Below are positions 25,665 to 35,525 of a stretch of DNA of 64,000 nt, in pieces (within the stretch, counting starts at the first letter, position 1; the number at the start of each line of letters is the position of its first letter). This DNA is from Herpetosiphonaceae bacterium (GTDB lineage Bacteria > Chloroflexota > Chloroflexia > Chloroflexales > Kallotenuaceae): NCBI GenBank assembly GCA_013821605.1, contig JACDGP010000008.1, positions 1 through 64,000 on the forward strand, given 5' to 3'. The position numbers were made by a program, and so were the translations under genes. The notes beneath the pieces were generated by a model. It was given only the letters and a program-made list of their open reading frames with translations. It was not told where the DNA came from and searched no databases.

Positions 25665-27752
25665 GTGGCAATAAATCAACGTGCCTCACGACGAGCGTTA
25701 TTCGAACCCAAGATTGTGCGTCGAGCGATTGTCGACTCGTTTGTGAAGCTGAATCCTTTTACGTTGTGGCGCAATCCCGTGATGTTTGTGGTTGAGGTGG
25801 TGAGTGTCATCGTCACCGGCTTATGGCTGCGTGACCTCATTACCGGTGCCGAACCGGCAGGCTTTAGCGCAGCAATAGCCGCCTGGCTCTGGTTCACAGT
25901 ATTGTTTGCTAACTTTGCGGAAGCGATGGCGGAGGGCCGCGGCAAGGCCCAGGCCGACGCGCTGCGACGGACGAAAACCGATGCGGTTGCCAAGCGACTG
26001 CGGGGCTATTCACCGAATGACGGGGCAGGGGCACAGATTGAAGAAGTCCCCGCAACGGCTCTGCGCGCAGGTGATTATGTGGTCTGTACGCCCAATGATC
26101 TTATTCCTGGTGACGGCGACATCGTTGAAGGTGTCGCATCGGTCGACGAGTCGGCAATCACCGGCGAGTCTGCCCCGGTCATCCGTGAGTCAGGCGGCGA
26201 CCGTTCGGCCGTGACCGGTGGGACTAAGGTCTTGTCGGACCGCATCGTGATCCGCATTACCTCTAATCCTGGCGAAACGTTTTTGGACCGCATGATCGCG
26301 TTGGTCGAAGGCGCGGAACGGCAAAAAACGCCGAATGAGATCGCGCTGAACATTTTGCTGGCGGGCTTGACCATTATCTTCTTGATCGCGGTCGCCACGA
26401 TGCTACCGTTCTCGATCTATAGTGTCAATGCGGTCAAAGCCGGCTCTGCCGTCTCGGTTACGATCTTGATCGCACTTCTTGTGTGCTTGATCCCTACGAC
26501 CATCGGTGGTCTGCTGTCGGCCATCGGTATCGCGGGGATGGACCGGCTGATTCAATACAATGTGTTGGCAATGTCAGGTCGTGCGGTCGAAGCTGCGGGC
26601 GACGTCGACACGCTGCTCTTGGACAAAACCGGGACGATCACTCTGGGCAACCGCCAGGCGGCCGAGTTCATTCCATTGGCCGGCGTCACAGACTACGATC
26701 TGGCCGACGCTGCACAATTATCATCGCTGGCCGATGAAACGCCCGAAGGGCGCTCGATCGTTGTGCTGGCTAAGGACAAATACGGTATCCGCGGACGAGA
26801 AATGCAGGACATTGGCGCTGAGTTCGTCCCATTCACGGCGCTTACACGAATGAGCGGCGTGAACTTGAACGGGTCGCAGATCCGCAAAGGTGCCGCAGAA
26901 TCGGTCGTCACCTATGTGCGTGAACAAGGCGGAGCCGCACCTGCTGCCCTGAACGATATTGTCGAGCGGATTGCGCGGGCCGGTGGTACGCCATTGGTCG
27001 TCGCGCGCAATCATGAGCCGCTCGGTGTGATCTATCTGAAAGATATTGTGAAGGGCGGTATGCGCGAGCGCTTCGATCAACTGCGCGCGATTGGCATCCG
27101 TACCGTCATGATTACCGGAGACAATCCGCTTACGGCGGCAGCGATCGCCAAAGAGGCTGGTGTCGACGATTTCTTAGCCCAGGCAACGCCCGAGGCCAAA
27201 ATGAGCTTGATCAAAGAAGAGCAGGCCAAGGGTAAGCTCGTTGCCATGACCGGCGATGGTACGAACGATGCCCCAGCTCTGGCGCAGGCCGACGTCGGCG
27301 TGGCCATGAACACGGGCACGATGGCGGCCAAGGAAGCCGGCAACATGGTCGACCTTGACTCGAATCCGACGAAGCTGATCGAAATCGTCGAGATCGGCAA
27401 GCAATTGCTCATCACCCGTGGTGCACTGACCACCTTCTCGATTGCCAACGATGTGGCCAAGTATTTCGCGATTATCCCGGCCGCTTTTGCGGCAACCTAT
27501 CCGGCGCTTAACGCACTCAACATAATGCAATTGCATTCGCCCGAGTCGGCGATCCTGTCGGCGGTCATTTTCAATGCCTTGATTATTATCGCGCTGATCC
27601 CGTTGGCGCTGCGCGGCATCAAATATCGGGCGATCGGCGCAGCGGCGCTGTTGCGTCGCAATTTGTTCATCTATGGGTTGGGTGGTGTGATCGCGCCGTT
27701 CGTCGGCATCAAAATCATTGACCTTCTCTTGACCGTGTTTGGACTGGCATAA
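25665..27752 (+). CDS. kdpB: KdpB, ATP-hydrolysing subunit
   Basis: The 695-residue P-type ATPase subunit has an intact TGESAPV actuator motif, [10 protein letters not shown] phosphorylation site, and [10 protein letters not shown] hinge. The membrane motif [15 protein letters not shown] is typical of P1A ATPases. It couples ATP hydrolysis to K+ transfer from KdpA. The start is GTG with AGGAG 7 nt upstream. In contrast to the P-type ATPase at 17210-19993, all catalytic motifs are canonical. Confidence 0.97.
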   Translation: MAINQRASRRALFEPKIVRRAIVDSFVKLNPFTLWRNPVMFVVEVVSVIVTGLWLRDLITGAEPAGFSAAIAAWLWFTVLFANFAEAMAEGRGKAQADALRRTKTDAVAKRLRGYSPNDGAGAQIEEVPATALRAGDYVVCTPNDLIPGDGDIVEGVASVDESAITGESAPVIRESGGDRSAVTGGTKVLSDRIVIRITSNPGETFLDRMIALVEGAERQKTPNEIALNILLAGLTIIFLIAVATMLPFSIYSVNAVKAGSAVSVTILIALLVCLIPTTIGGLLSAIGIAGMDRLIQYNVLAMSGRAVEAAGDVDTLLLDKTGTITLGNRQAAEFIPLAGVTDYDLADAAQLSSLADETPEGRSIVVLAKDKYGIRGREMQDIGAEFVPFTALTRMSGVNLNGSQIRKGAAESVVTYVREQGGAAPAALNDIVERIARAGGTPLVVARNHEPLGVIYLKDIVKGGMRERFDQLRAIGIRTVMITGDNPLTAAAIAKEAGVDDFLAQATPEAKMSLIKEEQAKGKLVAMTGDGTNDAPALAQADVGVAMNTGTMAAKEAGNMVDLDSNPTKLIEIVEIGKQLLITRGALTTFSIANDVAKYFAIIPAAFAATYPALNALNIMQLHSPESAILSAVIFNALIIIALIPLALRGIKYRAIGAAALLRRNLFIYGLGGVIAPFVGIKIIDLLLTVFGLA

Positions 27753-27788
27753 ACACGCACCTGTGTACGTATCACTAGGAATAAAGTA

Positions 27789-28460
27789 ATGGCTGTATAC
27801 GAAAATAAAGAAGCAGCGCCGCGTTCGACGTTTGGACGACAACTCTTGACGGCGGTGCTGGCGACGATTGTGTTGACGGTCTTGACCGGCGTGCTCTACC
27901 CACTCCTAATCACAGGCATCGCGCAGGTCCTGTTTCCCGGCCGAGCTAACGGCTCGCTGATCCAGCGTGATGGTAAGGTGATAGGCTCGGAGTTGGTCGG
28001 CCAGAACTTTAGCGTCGACCAATTCCTACTCAAAAATACGGTGCCACCGACTCAAACGCAGGCTCTCCAGCAATATCCATACTTTTTCAGTCGGCCATCA
28101 GCGGCGGGGGCAGGCTATGATGGTACTGCTTCCTCATTCTCCAATTTGGGGCCGACCAGTCAGACGTTGATTGACCTAGTCAAGGGACGGGTCGCTGCGA
28201 TCAAGCAAGTGACTGGCCAGGGTGCCGCAAACGTGCCAGTTGATCTGGTGACGGCATCTGCCAGTGGTCTTGACCCCGAGATTAGCCCGGCAGCCGCAAC
28301 ATATCAGGTGCCCCGGATTGCCCGAATACGTGGGCTGCCCGTTGATCAAGTCCAGCAACTGGTGAACCAGAATACACGCGGCCGGTCATTAGGTTTCTTA
28401 GGTGAGCCGGGCGTCAATGTGCTGAAGCTGAATCTGGCACTCGACGCCGCTAAACACTAA
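27789..28460 (+). CDS. kdpC: KdpC, accessory subunit
   Basis: The 223-residue protein has one N-terminal membrane helix (about residues 14-38) and an external domain with family strings [33 protein letters not shown], and [18 protein letters not shown]. KdpC stabilises the KdpA-KdpB complex and affects ATP affinity. It follows kdpB by 36 bp. It is somewhat longer than the E. coli protein (190). Confidence 0.96.
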   Translation: MAVYENKEAAPRSTFGRQLLTAVLATIVLTVLTGVLYPLLITGIAQVLFPGRANGSLIQRDGKVIGSELVGQNFSVDQFLLKNTVPPTQTQALQQYPYFFSRPSAAGAGYDGTASSFSNLGPTSQTLIDLVKGRVAAIKQVTGQGAANVPVDLVTASASGLDPEISPAAATYQVPRIARIRGLPVDQVQQLVNQNTRGRSLGFLGEPGVNVLKLNLALDAAKH

Positions 28461-28563
28461 CTATCAGTTATAATATAATAAGCAGAAATCATGTGTTTGA
28501 TCAGTGCGCGATCATGTGGATGCCTCGCAGCCCACGTGGTCGCGTCGTTCGTGTATTGAAGCT

Positions 28564-29763
28564 ATGCCCTGGAATGAAACAACTCGGAAAACGCCAGAAG
28601 AGCTGCTGGCTCAGGTTCAACACGAGGCGCGGGGCAAATTCAAGCTCTTTTTAGGGGCCGCTGCCGGTGTCGGTAAAACTTATCGCATGCTCGATGAGGC
28701 GCGCATCCGCAAGCGCGAAGGGCTCGACGTCGTCATCGGTTGGATCGAAACGCACGGTCGTGCCGAGACTGAGTCGTCGCTCGCGCAAAGCGTGGAACAA
28801 ATGCCGATGATTCCTCCTCGGGCGCTCCCCTACAAAGGGACGATCCTCCAGGAGATGGACCTCAATGCGATCATTGCCCGGCAGCCACAGTTGGTCGTCG
28901 TCGACGAACTAGCGCATACCAACGCCGCAGGCTCTCGCAACACTAAGCGCTACCAAGATGTGTTCGAGTTGCTGGACGCGGGCATTAACGTCTACTCGGC
29001 GATGAACGTGCAACACCTCGAAAGTTTGAACAATGTTGTCCAGCAGATTACCGGCGTACAAGTGCGCGAGACGGTGCCGGATCGGGTATTGGAGCGGGCC
29101 GACGAGATCGAGCTGATCGATGTATCGCCTGCGGAGTTGATCGAGCGTCTGAAGGCGGGCAAGATTTATAAGCCTGACCGGGCAAACGCGGCTCTGCAAA
29201 ACTTCTTTCGTTCAGGCAATCTAACGGCGCTGCGCGAACTGGCACTACGTCGGGCGGCCGGTCATGTCGAACAACAGTTAGATGCCCATCGCGCGACTGA
29301 GCATATCACTGCCTCATGGCCGGCTGCCGAAAGGGTGATGGTCTGTGTGACGGCGGACCCATTTTCTCAGAAGCTGATCCGCAGCGCGGCCCGCTTAGCA
29401 TTGAGCATGCACGGCGAATTATGGGCTGTGTATGTCGAGCAGCCGGGCGAAGCGACACGACGCTCGACCGCTGCTGCCCACCAATTGGAAACCAACCTTT
29501 CTCTCGCCCGAACGCTAGGGGCCGAGGTGGTGGCCTTGCAGGAACGCGCTCTTGCGCCAGCGCTGCTCGTCTGGGCGCGCGAACATAATGTTGCTCACAT
29601 TGTTGTTGGCAAAGGAGTGCGCCCGCGCTGGCAACGCATCTTTCGCGCCTCCGTAGCGGACGACATCGTAGACGGCTCGGGGGATATTGACGTAATGGTT
29701 GTTACGCATAAGCGTCATGGTACGTCCCTTATGGATCGGGTTGGCGAGTCGAGTGCCGAGTAG
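28564..29763 (+). CDS. kdpD: Truncated KdpD: N-terminal sensor and USP domains only
   Basis: The 399-residue product matches only the N-terminal half of KdpD. Residues 20-235 are the KdpD sensor domain with Walker A GAAAGVGKT (31-39) and Walker B-like VVVDELAHTN (111-120). Residues 255-390 are a universal-stress-protein domain with IVVGKGVRPRWQR; in Staphylococcus aureus KdpD this domain binds c-di-AMP. DUF4118, HisKA and ATPase domains are absent, and no kdpE follows. The ATG at 28564 fits KdpD starts; a GTG at 28504 would add 20 residues. Truncated KdpD proteins are known in some bacteria. The missing part resembles the two DUF4118 kinases upstream. Confidence 0.9.
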   Translation: MPWNETTRKTPEELLAQVQHEARGKFKLFLGAAAGVGKTYRMLDEARIRKREGLDVVIGWIETHGRAETESSLAQSVEQMPMIPPRALPYKGTILQEMDLNAIIARQPQLVVVDELAHTNAAGSRNTKRYQDVFELLDAGINVYSAMNVQHLESLNNVVQQITGVQVRETVPDRVLERADEIELIDVSPAELIERLKAGKIYKPDRANAALQNFFRSGNLTALRELALRRAAGHVEQQLDAHRATEHITASWPAAERVMVCVTADPFSQKLIRSAARLALSMHGELWAVYVEQPGEATRRSTAAAHQLETNLSLARTLGAEVVALQERALAPALLVWAREHNVAHIVVGKGVRPRWQRIFRASVADDIVDGSGDIDVMVVTHKRHGTSLMDRVGESSAE

Positions 29764-29879
29764 CATTAGTGAGCCACAGGACATACCAGCAGCATCACGA
29801 CTATTACTCGATCCTGTAATACCGATAATCGTTGATTTTCTACAACAAACAATAGACCAGCAACCTAGTGCGCCTTGAT

Positions 29880-29925
29880 TCACGGCAGACAGGCGGGACG
29901 TGCACGTCCCGCCTGTCTGCCGTGA
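29880..29925. terminator. 46-bp perfect palindrome between convergent genes
   Basis: Every base from 29880 to 29902 pairs with its complement from 29925 back to 29903, a 23-bp arm with no spacer. The centre is ACGTGCACGT. It lies between the convergent kdpD-type gene and a MocA gene whose stop is 3 nt away. A bidirectional terminator is the simplest reading, but there is no T-tract. It could also be a dispersed repeat. Confidence 0.5.
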
Positions 29926-29927
29926 CG

Positions 29928-30980
29928 TCAGCTCTGGTCGATGTTGACGGCCGCGCCGCATTCAGAACTAGCGTAGATGGCGTCGACGATCTGGCTCACG
30001 CGCTGCGCTTCTTCTGGCTTGACCGTAGGCTCATGTCCTTTGATCACGGCGTCGACAAAGTCAGCAGCCTGCAAGTCCCAGTCCTTCTGGTCTTTGCCAG
30101 GAAACCAGATTGGCTCCCAGTTCCCCAGCATGCCGTGCTTGGCATTGTAGACCTTGAGCGGAAAGACATCGAGGCCGCCCTCGGTGCCGGAGAACGAGAT
30201 GCTCTCACTACTGTCAGCGATGTTGAGTGCCCATGACACTTCGAGCTGCATCGCTGTACCACCCGCGAAGCGAATAAACGCAGCTGCATGATCCTCGACC
30301 TGAAAGTTTTCGTAATCCCATTGGCCCCAGGGGTTGACGTTGGGCCGGGTGCCTAGCCGCCGCGACGTGATCCCACTGACTTCAAGTGGACGTGGATTAC
30401 CGGCCAGCCATAGTGCAAGATCAAGCAGATGGACACCATAGTCGACTAGAGCACCGCCGCCCTGCATCTCCTTGTTGGTAAACACTCCCCACGAAGGGAT
30501 GCCACGGCGACGTAGGCCGTTGACGCGGATCATATAGATCTCACCCAGTTCACCGCTTGCGATGATTGTCTTCGCAGCACGGGCCACCGCTTGCTGGCGA
30601 TACCGGTAGGCGATCATCAGGATCTTGCCGCTCGCGCGCGCTGCGCGGGTCATAGCGGCGGCCTCGGTCGCATTCAGTGCCATCGGTTTCTCGCACAGGA
30701 CGTGCAAGCCTTGGTCAAGCGCCGCGATCGAGATCGGTGCGTGAAACTTGTTCGGTGTACAGACGACGACGGCGTTCAACTCTTCTTTGGTAAACATCTC
30801 GCGGTAGTCGGTATAACCATGGGGAATCCCGAAATCGACTACCGCAGCGTCCACCGCTTGTTGCACGACGTCGGCAATTGCCACGACCTGGACCTTGTCA
30901 TTTTTCTGAAAGGTCGGGATCTGCATCGCTCGTGCGATGCCGCCGGCTCCGACAAAACCAATCCGTAAGCTAGCAGTCAT
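29928..30980 (-). CDS. Gfo/Idh/MocA family oxidoreductase
   Basis: The 350-residue enzyme has a Rossmann start IGFVGAGGIARAMQI, the EKP motif in HVLCEKPMALNA, and the C-terminal strings QGGGALVDYGVHLLDLALWLAG. These mark an NAD(P)-dependent sugar or cyclitol dehydrogenase. It is the second gene of a minus-strand pair, 23 bp after another MocA-family gene. Its loop RRRGIPSWG resembles that of the 2789-3886 enzyme (RRRGIPSLG), so the two may act on related substrates. Confidence 0.9.
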   Translation of the reverse strand: MTASLRIGFVGAGGIARAMQIPTFQKNDKVQVVAIADVVQQAVDAAVVDFGIPHGYTDYREMFTKEELNAVVVCTPNKFHAPISIAALDQGLHVLCEKPMALNATEAAAMTRAARASGKILMIAYRYRQQAVARAAKTIIASGELGEIYMIRVNGLRRRGIPSWGVFTNKEMQGGGALVDYGVHLLDLALWLAGNPRPLEVSGITSRRLGTRPNVNPWGQWDYENFQVEDHAAAFIRFAGGTAMQLEVSWALNIADSSESISFSGTEGGLDVFPLKVYNAKHGMLGNWEPIWFPGKDQKDWDLQAADFVDAVIKGHEPTVKPEEAQRVSQIVDAIYASSECGAAVNIDQS

Positions 30981-31003
30981 AATATGCTCCTCGTTGCCTG
31001 GGG

Positions 31004-32011
31004 TTAGCCGTTGAGATCAGCGAGGCGGATGGGTGTATGGGCCGCCGCCGAGCGGTTGGCTGCTTCCATAAGCCGTGTCAGGTCCACCGCCTGCGCAATG
31101 TTTTCCGTGGCCGTGGTGCCATTCTGAATATGTGTGACCCACGTTTCGAAGGCACTTGGACCCTTGGCCGGTATGTCACGTGCCACCCACTCACTGCTCG
31201 TCTCGGTGCTCCTCAAGGTCAGTTGACCATCTCTCGCGTTGCAGTGCAGGCTGCCTTTGGTCCCGCTGATCTCAATGCTAAACGGCGAGAACTTGCTCAC
31301 GAAGGCGGTCTCGACAATGCCGAGCGCGCCATTGGCGTATCCAAGGATCGCGACCGCGTTGTCATCCACCGCATGACCAGTGACGTGACCATAGTGGGCG
31401 GTCACGCTGTCGGGCAGGCCGCCAAAGAACCGCGAGAGATACATGGGATGGCACCCAAGGTCGATTAACGCACCACCCGCCGTTTCTGCCACATTAAAGA
31501 AGTGGGCCGGCAGCCAGCCATCCGGTCGATCAGGGAGAGGAACGGCACCATCATGTGCATCGCGGACGCGGATCATGGTGACGGTGCCAAGCAGACCATC
31601 ATCAATGATCTGTTTGATAGCACCGGGGTAGGCGTTGAAGAGTTCACGTAACGAGACGACGAGCTTGACGCCACTTTCCTCGACCGCTTTGACGATGGCA
31701 TTGCAATCGGCAAGCGTTGCGGCGAGTACCTTCTCGGTGAAGATATGCTTGCCGGCTTGTGCAGCTTTGACCAACACCTCACGATGCATGGTCGTGGGCG
31801 CGTCCGCGATGACGGCGTCGATATCGGACTGGGCCAGAAAGTCATCAAGGCTTTCATGGAAGCGCGCACCGTAGACCTTCGCCTGCTCCCGTCCACGCTC
31901 GGGATTCTCGTCCCACGCGGCGACGATCTCCGTATCCGGGTGCTCCACCGCTTGGCGTGCGTAATCACGAGCATGAACGTGCCAAAAACTCAATAACCCG
32001 ATCCGAATCAT
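31004..32011 (-). CDS. Gfo/Idh/MocA family oxidoreductase, divergent motifs
   Basis: The 335-residue product belongs to the same family, with TAGGALIDLGCHPMYLSRFFGG in the C-terminal domain. The nucleotide-binding start reads IGLLSFWHVHARDYA without the usual Gly-x-Gly, and the EKP motif reads EKV. The SF-x-HVHA start is seen in one subgroup of this family. The ATG at 32011 is chosen because GGAGGA lies just upstream; extension to 32056 has no homology. It heads an operon with the next MocA gene. Confidence 0.85.
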   Translation of the reverse strand: MIRIGLLSFWHVHARDYARQAVEHPDTEIVAAWDENPERGREQAKVYGARFHESLDDFLAQSDIDAVIADAPTTMHREVLVKAAQAGKHIFTEKVLAATLADCNAIVKAVEESGVKLVVSLRELFNAYPGAIKQIIDDGLLGTVTMIRVRDAHDGAVPLPDRPDGWLPAHFFNVAETAGGALIDLGCHPMYLSRFFGGLPDSVTAHYGHVTGHAVDDNAVAILGYANGALGIVETAFVSKFSPFSIEISGTKGSLHCNARDGQLTLRSTETSSEWVARDIPAKGPSAFETWVTHIQNGTTATENIAQAVDLTRLMEAANRSAAAHTPIRLADLNG

Positions 32012-32213
32012 GGGTGCTCCTCCATTAACGTCCATGGCTTGCCGTTGCCATGTCACGATGCAATCCTAACACTTAACCGGTCTCGGCTCGTCGGCACCAG
32101 CATCAAAAACGAGTTGAACGCGGCAAGGAGCCAAGACATCAGCACATGGTCATCATAAGGTATACTGTACCGCTATCCCATCAATCCATTTGTTCTCAGT
32201 CAAGGAATAAACG

Positions 32214-33458
32214 ATGATTGACTTCGCGGCTGATCTCGAAGCACGTTTCGTGCGCTATGTTCAGATCGACACCCAAAGTGACGAGAATTCATCCAGCGTG
32301 CCCAGTACCAGCAAGCAGTTTGATCTCCTCAATCTTTTACGGGAGGAGCTTGAGGAGCTAGGAGCAGCCGACGTTCGGGTGACGGAAAAGGCCATTGCGA
32401 TTGCGACGATCCCGGCAACAACCGAGGTGGGCGTTCCACGAGTGGCCTTCCTGGCACATGTCGACTCGACGCAGCAGTTCAATGCCACCGGCGTGAAACC
32501 GATCTTCCACCGCAACTACGACGGTTCGCCGATCACTTTGCCAGATGACGACTCACAGGTGTTATTACCGGAGGCCAACCCTTACCTCCGGCTTAAGCTT
32601 GGCGAGGATATCATTACCGCCAGCGGCACGACCTTGCTCAGCGCTGACGACAAAGCCGGCGTGGCGATCATCATGACGCTTGCCAAACATCTGCTGGCAC
32701 ATCCCGAGGTCCCGCATGGCGAGCTCCGCGTCTGCTTCACGCCGGACGAAGAGATCGGCCGAGGCACCGATTACCTTGAGCTCGAAGAGCTTGCCGTGGA
32801 CTACGCCTATACCCTCGACGGTGGCGCGCTCGGTGAGATAACGTACGAAAGCTTCTCAGCCGATAAGGCGGTTATTAATATTACCGGCGTTTCAATTCAC
32901 CCAGGCTATGCCTTCGGCCAACTCGTCAATGCTCAACAGCTAGCCGCCAAGATTATAATGCTCCTGCCACAGCATACGCGGACGCCCGAGACTACCAGCG
33001 GTCGTGAGGGTTTCATCCACCTGACACATATGGCAGGCTCTGCAGCTCACATCCAGCTCACGTTCATCCTGCGCGACTTCGAACTGGGCGGTCTTGCGGC
33101 CTATGGTCAGCTCATACATCAGGTCTGCGCCGCAGTACAGGCTAGTGAGCCGCGTGCGAAGGTCGAATGTGTAATTACACCGCAGTATCGCAATATGCGC
33201 TACTGGCTGGAAAAGGATATGCGTCCGGTTGAGGTGGCCATGCGTGCGATGCGCGAGCTAGGCATTGAGCCGATCTCTGAGCCGATCCGTGGGGGCACTG
33301 ATGGGTCGAAGCTGACGGAGCGTGGTCTGCTTACGCCCAATATCTTCACCGGCATGCAGAATCTGCATGGTCCACTCGAATGGATCAGCGTGCAGGATAT
33401 GGCTAAGGGTGTCGCAGTCTGTGTCGAGCTTGTGCAGGAGTGGGGGCGCGCCAGCTGA
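32214..33458 (+). CDS. pepT: Peptidase T (tripeptide aminopeptidase, M20B)
   Basis: The 414-residue zinc peptidase has the PepT metal and catalytic motifs: HVDSTQQF (first zinc His and catalytic Asp), SADDKAGVA (bridging Asp), TPDEEIGRG (catalytic Glu pair), and YTLDGGALGE. Length matches E. coli PepT (408). It removes the N-terminal residue from tripeptides in the cytoplasm. AAGGAA precedes the ATG. It is divergent from the MocA pair. Confidence 0.93.
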   Translation: MIDFAADLEARFVRYVQIDTQSDENSSSVPSTSKQFDLLNLLREELEELGAADVRVTEKAIAIATIPATTEVGVPRVAFLAHVDSTQQFNATGVKPIFHRNYDGSPITLPDDDSQVLLPEANPYLRLKLGEDIITASGTTLLSADDKAGVAIIMTLAKHLLAHPEVPHGELRVCFTPDEEIGRGTDYLELEELAVDYAYTLDGGALGEITYESFSADKAVINITGVSIHPGYAFGQLVNAQQLAAKIIMLLPQHTRTPETTSGREGFIHLTHMAGSAAHIQLTFILRDFELGGLAAYGQLIHQVCAAVQASEPRAKVECVITPQYRNMRYWLEKDMRPVEVAMRAMRELGIEPISEPIRGGTDGSKLTERGLLTPNIFTGMQNLHGPLEWISVQDMAKGVAVCVELVQEWGRAS

Positions 33459-33550
33459 CGAGTAGGTCACACGGGCGGACTTGCAGCAGCGTGTAGACTA
33501 CGTATCGTGATAGTAGGAGACGACCATAGCCGCTCCCTGCTAGGAGTAAC

Positions 33551-33709
33551 TTGCCCCAGATTCAAGCAGATTTTCAGCAACTCCGCCCATTGACCGGCTG
33601 GTCGCGCGAGTTCGGTGATCCACGTGCAATGCCGGATGTGCTCAACAAGTTCGTGTCATTTCGGTCTGCAGGCCAGCCTCCGACGCCGTCTGACGGTAGC
33701 CGTGCTTAA
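33551..33709 (+). CDS. Possible 52-residue protein, TTG start
   Basis: A short open frame begins with TTG 4 nt after AGGAG and ends 16 nt before the sugar kinase start. The product starts MPQIQADFQQLRPLTG and ends with a polar, Pro/Ser-rich tail. No family is recognised. It may be a leader peptide, the start of an eroded gene, or chance. Otherwise the 267-bp gap between pepT and the kinase gene holds nothing I can support. Confidence 0.3.
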   Translation: MPQIQADFQQLRPLTGWSREFGDPRAMPDVLNKFVSFRSAGQPPTPSDGSRA

Positions 33710-33725
33710 GGACGGGTGCTAAGCA

Positions 33726-34658
33726 GTGATTCTGTGTATTAATGCGAACGCTGCGGTCGATAAGACGGTGGTTGTGAACGGGTTTCGGCTCAATGAGATC
33801 CACCGCCCCCAGCATGTGTTGGCCGTCGCGGGTGGTAAAGGTGTTAATGTAGCACGGGGGTTGCAACGCTTAGGCGAAGTAGCGGTCGTTGCCGGTTGGG
33901 TTGGGGGTTTTAACGGACAGTTTATCGCGGCTGGTCTCCAGCACGAGGGCATCGCAACCGCCTTCATCCATACTGATGTCGAGTCACGTACCTGCCTCTC
34001 GATCCTCGATCCCGAGCATAACACGCTCACCGAAATCTACGAAAAGGGCGAGCCAGTATCTGCAGGCAAGGTTGCAGAATTCAAGCAACTTTTCCAGGCG
34101 ATCATTCCAGAATACACCGCAGTGACATTTTCTGGGAGCTTGCCTCCGCACGTTCCCACTGCTTTCTACGGAGAACTACTTGAACTTGCACATGCTGCGG
34201 GTATTCCTGGCTTCCTGGACAGCAGTGGTGATGCATTAAGACAAGGCTTGGAGATCGGATATCCTGTATTAATCAAGCCAAATGCCGAGGAGTTTGCTGA
34301 GTTGGTCAATCGTAAGCTTGAACGGGTGGAGGATATTGCCGAGGCAGCGGTGGATGTTGCTAAACACCATGGGACGAGCGTCGCGGTTTCTTTGGGTTCG
34401 AGAGGCGTCATCGCGGCTAATGGCAACGAACTTCTGCACATACGTCCTCCGCAACTCATCGTCAAAAGCGCCGTCGGCTCTGGTGACTGTATGCTTGCCG
34501 GCATCACCTATGGCCTGATGCATGGCTTTTCATTTCAAGAAGCAATGATCTATGGGGTGGCGGCCGGGAGCGCGAATGCTTTAACGATTGGTGCAGGTAG
34601 GTTTACGATGGATGATTTCGAGTTTGTGCGTTCGCAGGTGACGGTCGTGCGCCAGTAG
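33726..34658 (+). CDS. PfkB-family sugar kinase (1-phosphofructokinase-like)
   Basis: The 310-residue enzyme starts MILCINANAAVDKTVVV and has GGKGVNVARGL (signature 1 region) and SAVGSGDCMLAG, the PfkB anion-hole and catalytic Asp motif. The overall pattern is closest to the FruK/LacC group, which phosphorylates fructose-1-phosphate or tagatose-6-phosphate. GTG start with AAGGACGG upstream. No PTS genes lie nearby to decide the substrate. Confidence 0.88.
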   Translation: MILCINANAAVDKTVVVNGFRLNEIHRPQHVLAVAGGKGVNVARGLQRLGEVAVVAGWVGGFNGQFIAAGLQHEGIATAFIHTDVESRTCLSILDPEHNTLTEIYEKGEPVSAGKVAEFKQLFQAIIPEYTAVTFSGSLPPHVPTAFYGELLELAHAAGIPGFLDSSGDALRQGLEIGYPVLIKPNAEEFAELVNRKLERVEDIAEAAVDVAKHHGTSVAVSLGSRGVIAANGNELLHIRPPQLIVKSAVGSGDCMLAGITYGLMHGFSFQEAMIYGVAAGSANALTIGAGRFTMDDFEFVRSQVTVVRQ

Positions 34659-34700
34659 GAAAGCACAAAAAGCTGGGGAAGCGCGCGTTGCTGTGCCCGC

Positions 34701-35525
34701 CTAATCGAGATCGCGGTGAGCGAAAAGACCAATTGTCACAGCACTTGCAGCAATGATCCAACCAACTAATAGTGCTATGCTTGTGCTACTGAGCAGCCCC
34801 GTCGAAACGATCGCGGGTGGATCATAGTGGTGCCACGGATTAAAAAGCGCGACCGGCGGTTCAGATGTAGCCGGTAGTATATCGGCTACGAAGGCGAGCA
34901 ATATGCAGGTTGTACCGAGTCCGGCAACCTGCGCTGTACGATGACTTACGCTTGACATAACAAAAACACCACAGCCTAATGCGCCAAAGAGTGCCCAGGC
35001 ATTTAAGGCAATCAGGAAGTATGGTGTCAGTGGTATACGGTGCGGCAAGCTATCTGTCCATACGCCAGTAGCCGTGCCAAACCAACTGAGGAGTGCAATG
35101 ATCCCTGCCCCTCCCAGCATTTCGAGCAGCTTGCCTACAACCAGGACCCAACGCCGTATTGGCCGGCTAAGCACGAGGTAGATCGCACCGTGCTCGATCT
35201 CGCCTGCTAGTGCATCGGCAGCACGTGCAACCACGAAGGCTGAACCCAGACCGAGAAAGACTGGGTGGAAGAACCCTAGCGCAATGTAGTCACGGATGTC
35301 GAAGCTTGCCTGCAGATTCGGTGCAATCTTCAGCAGCCGTCGCAGCGCAGGCGGAATTGTTCGTACAACACTATTGACAGCAGCCGCCCCACCAATGGCC
35401 GGATAGGTGGTGATCAGGAGATATTGAAATAAACAAGCGCCGACAGCAAACGTCACAAGCGAGATCCATTTTCGACGTAGTGTTGCACAAGCGATGGTCA
35501 ACACCATCGGGATCTCATTGATCAT
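34701..35525 (-). CDS. ABC-2 type transporter permease
   Basis: The 274-residue membrane protein has six hydrophobic segments, at about 17-38, 80-105, 120-145, 155-180, 195-215 and 240-262. A cytoplasmic loop reads EIEHGAIYLVLSRPIRRW, typical of ABC-2 permeases. It starts 11 bp inside the end of the ATPase gene, so the two form one exporter. The substrate is unknown; drug, antibiotic or polysaccharide export are options. Confidence 0.88.
   Translation of the reverse strand: MINEIPMVLTIACATLRRKWISLVTFAVGACLFQYLLITTYPAIGGAAAVNSVVRTIPPALRRLLKIAPNLQASFDIRDYIALGFFHPVFLGLGSAFVVARAADALAGEIEHGAIYLVLSRPIRRWVLVVGKLLEMLGGAGIIALLSWFGTATGVWTDSLPHRIPLTPYFLIALNAWALFGALGCGVFVMSSVSHRTAQVAGLGTTCILLAFVADILPATSEPPVALFNPWHHYDPPAIVSTGLLSSTSIALLVGWIIAASAVTIGLFAHRDLD

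Noticed and set aside
29515-29961. Minus-strand frame spanning the end of the kdpD-type gene and the palindrome
   Set aside because: It is antisense to a well-supported USP domain and crosses the palindrome. No homology is seen.
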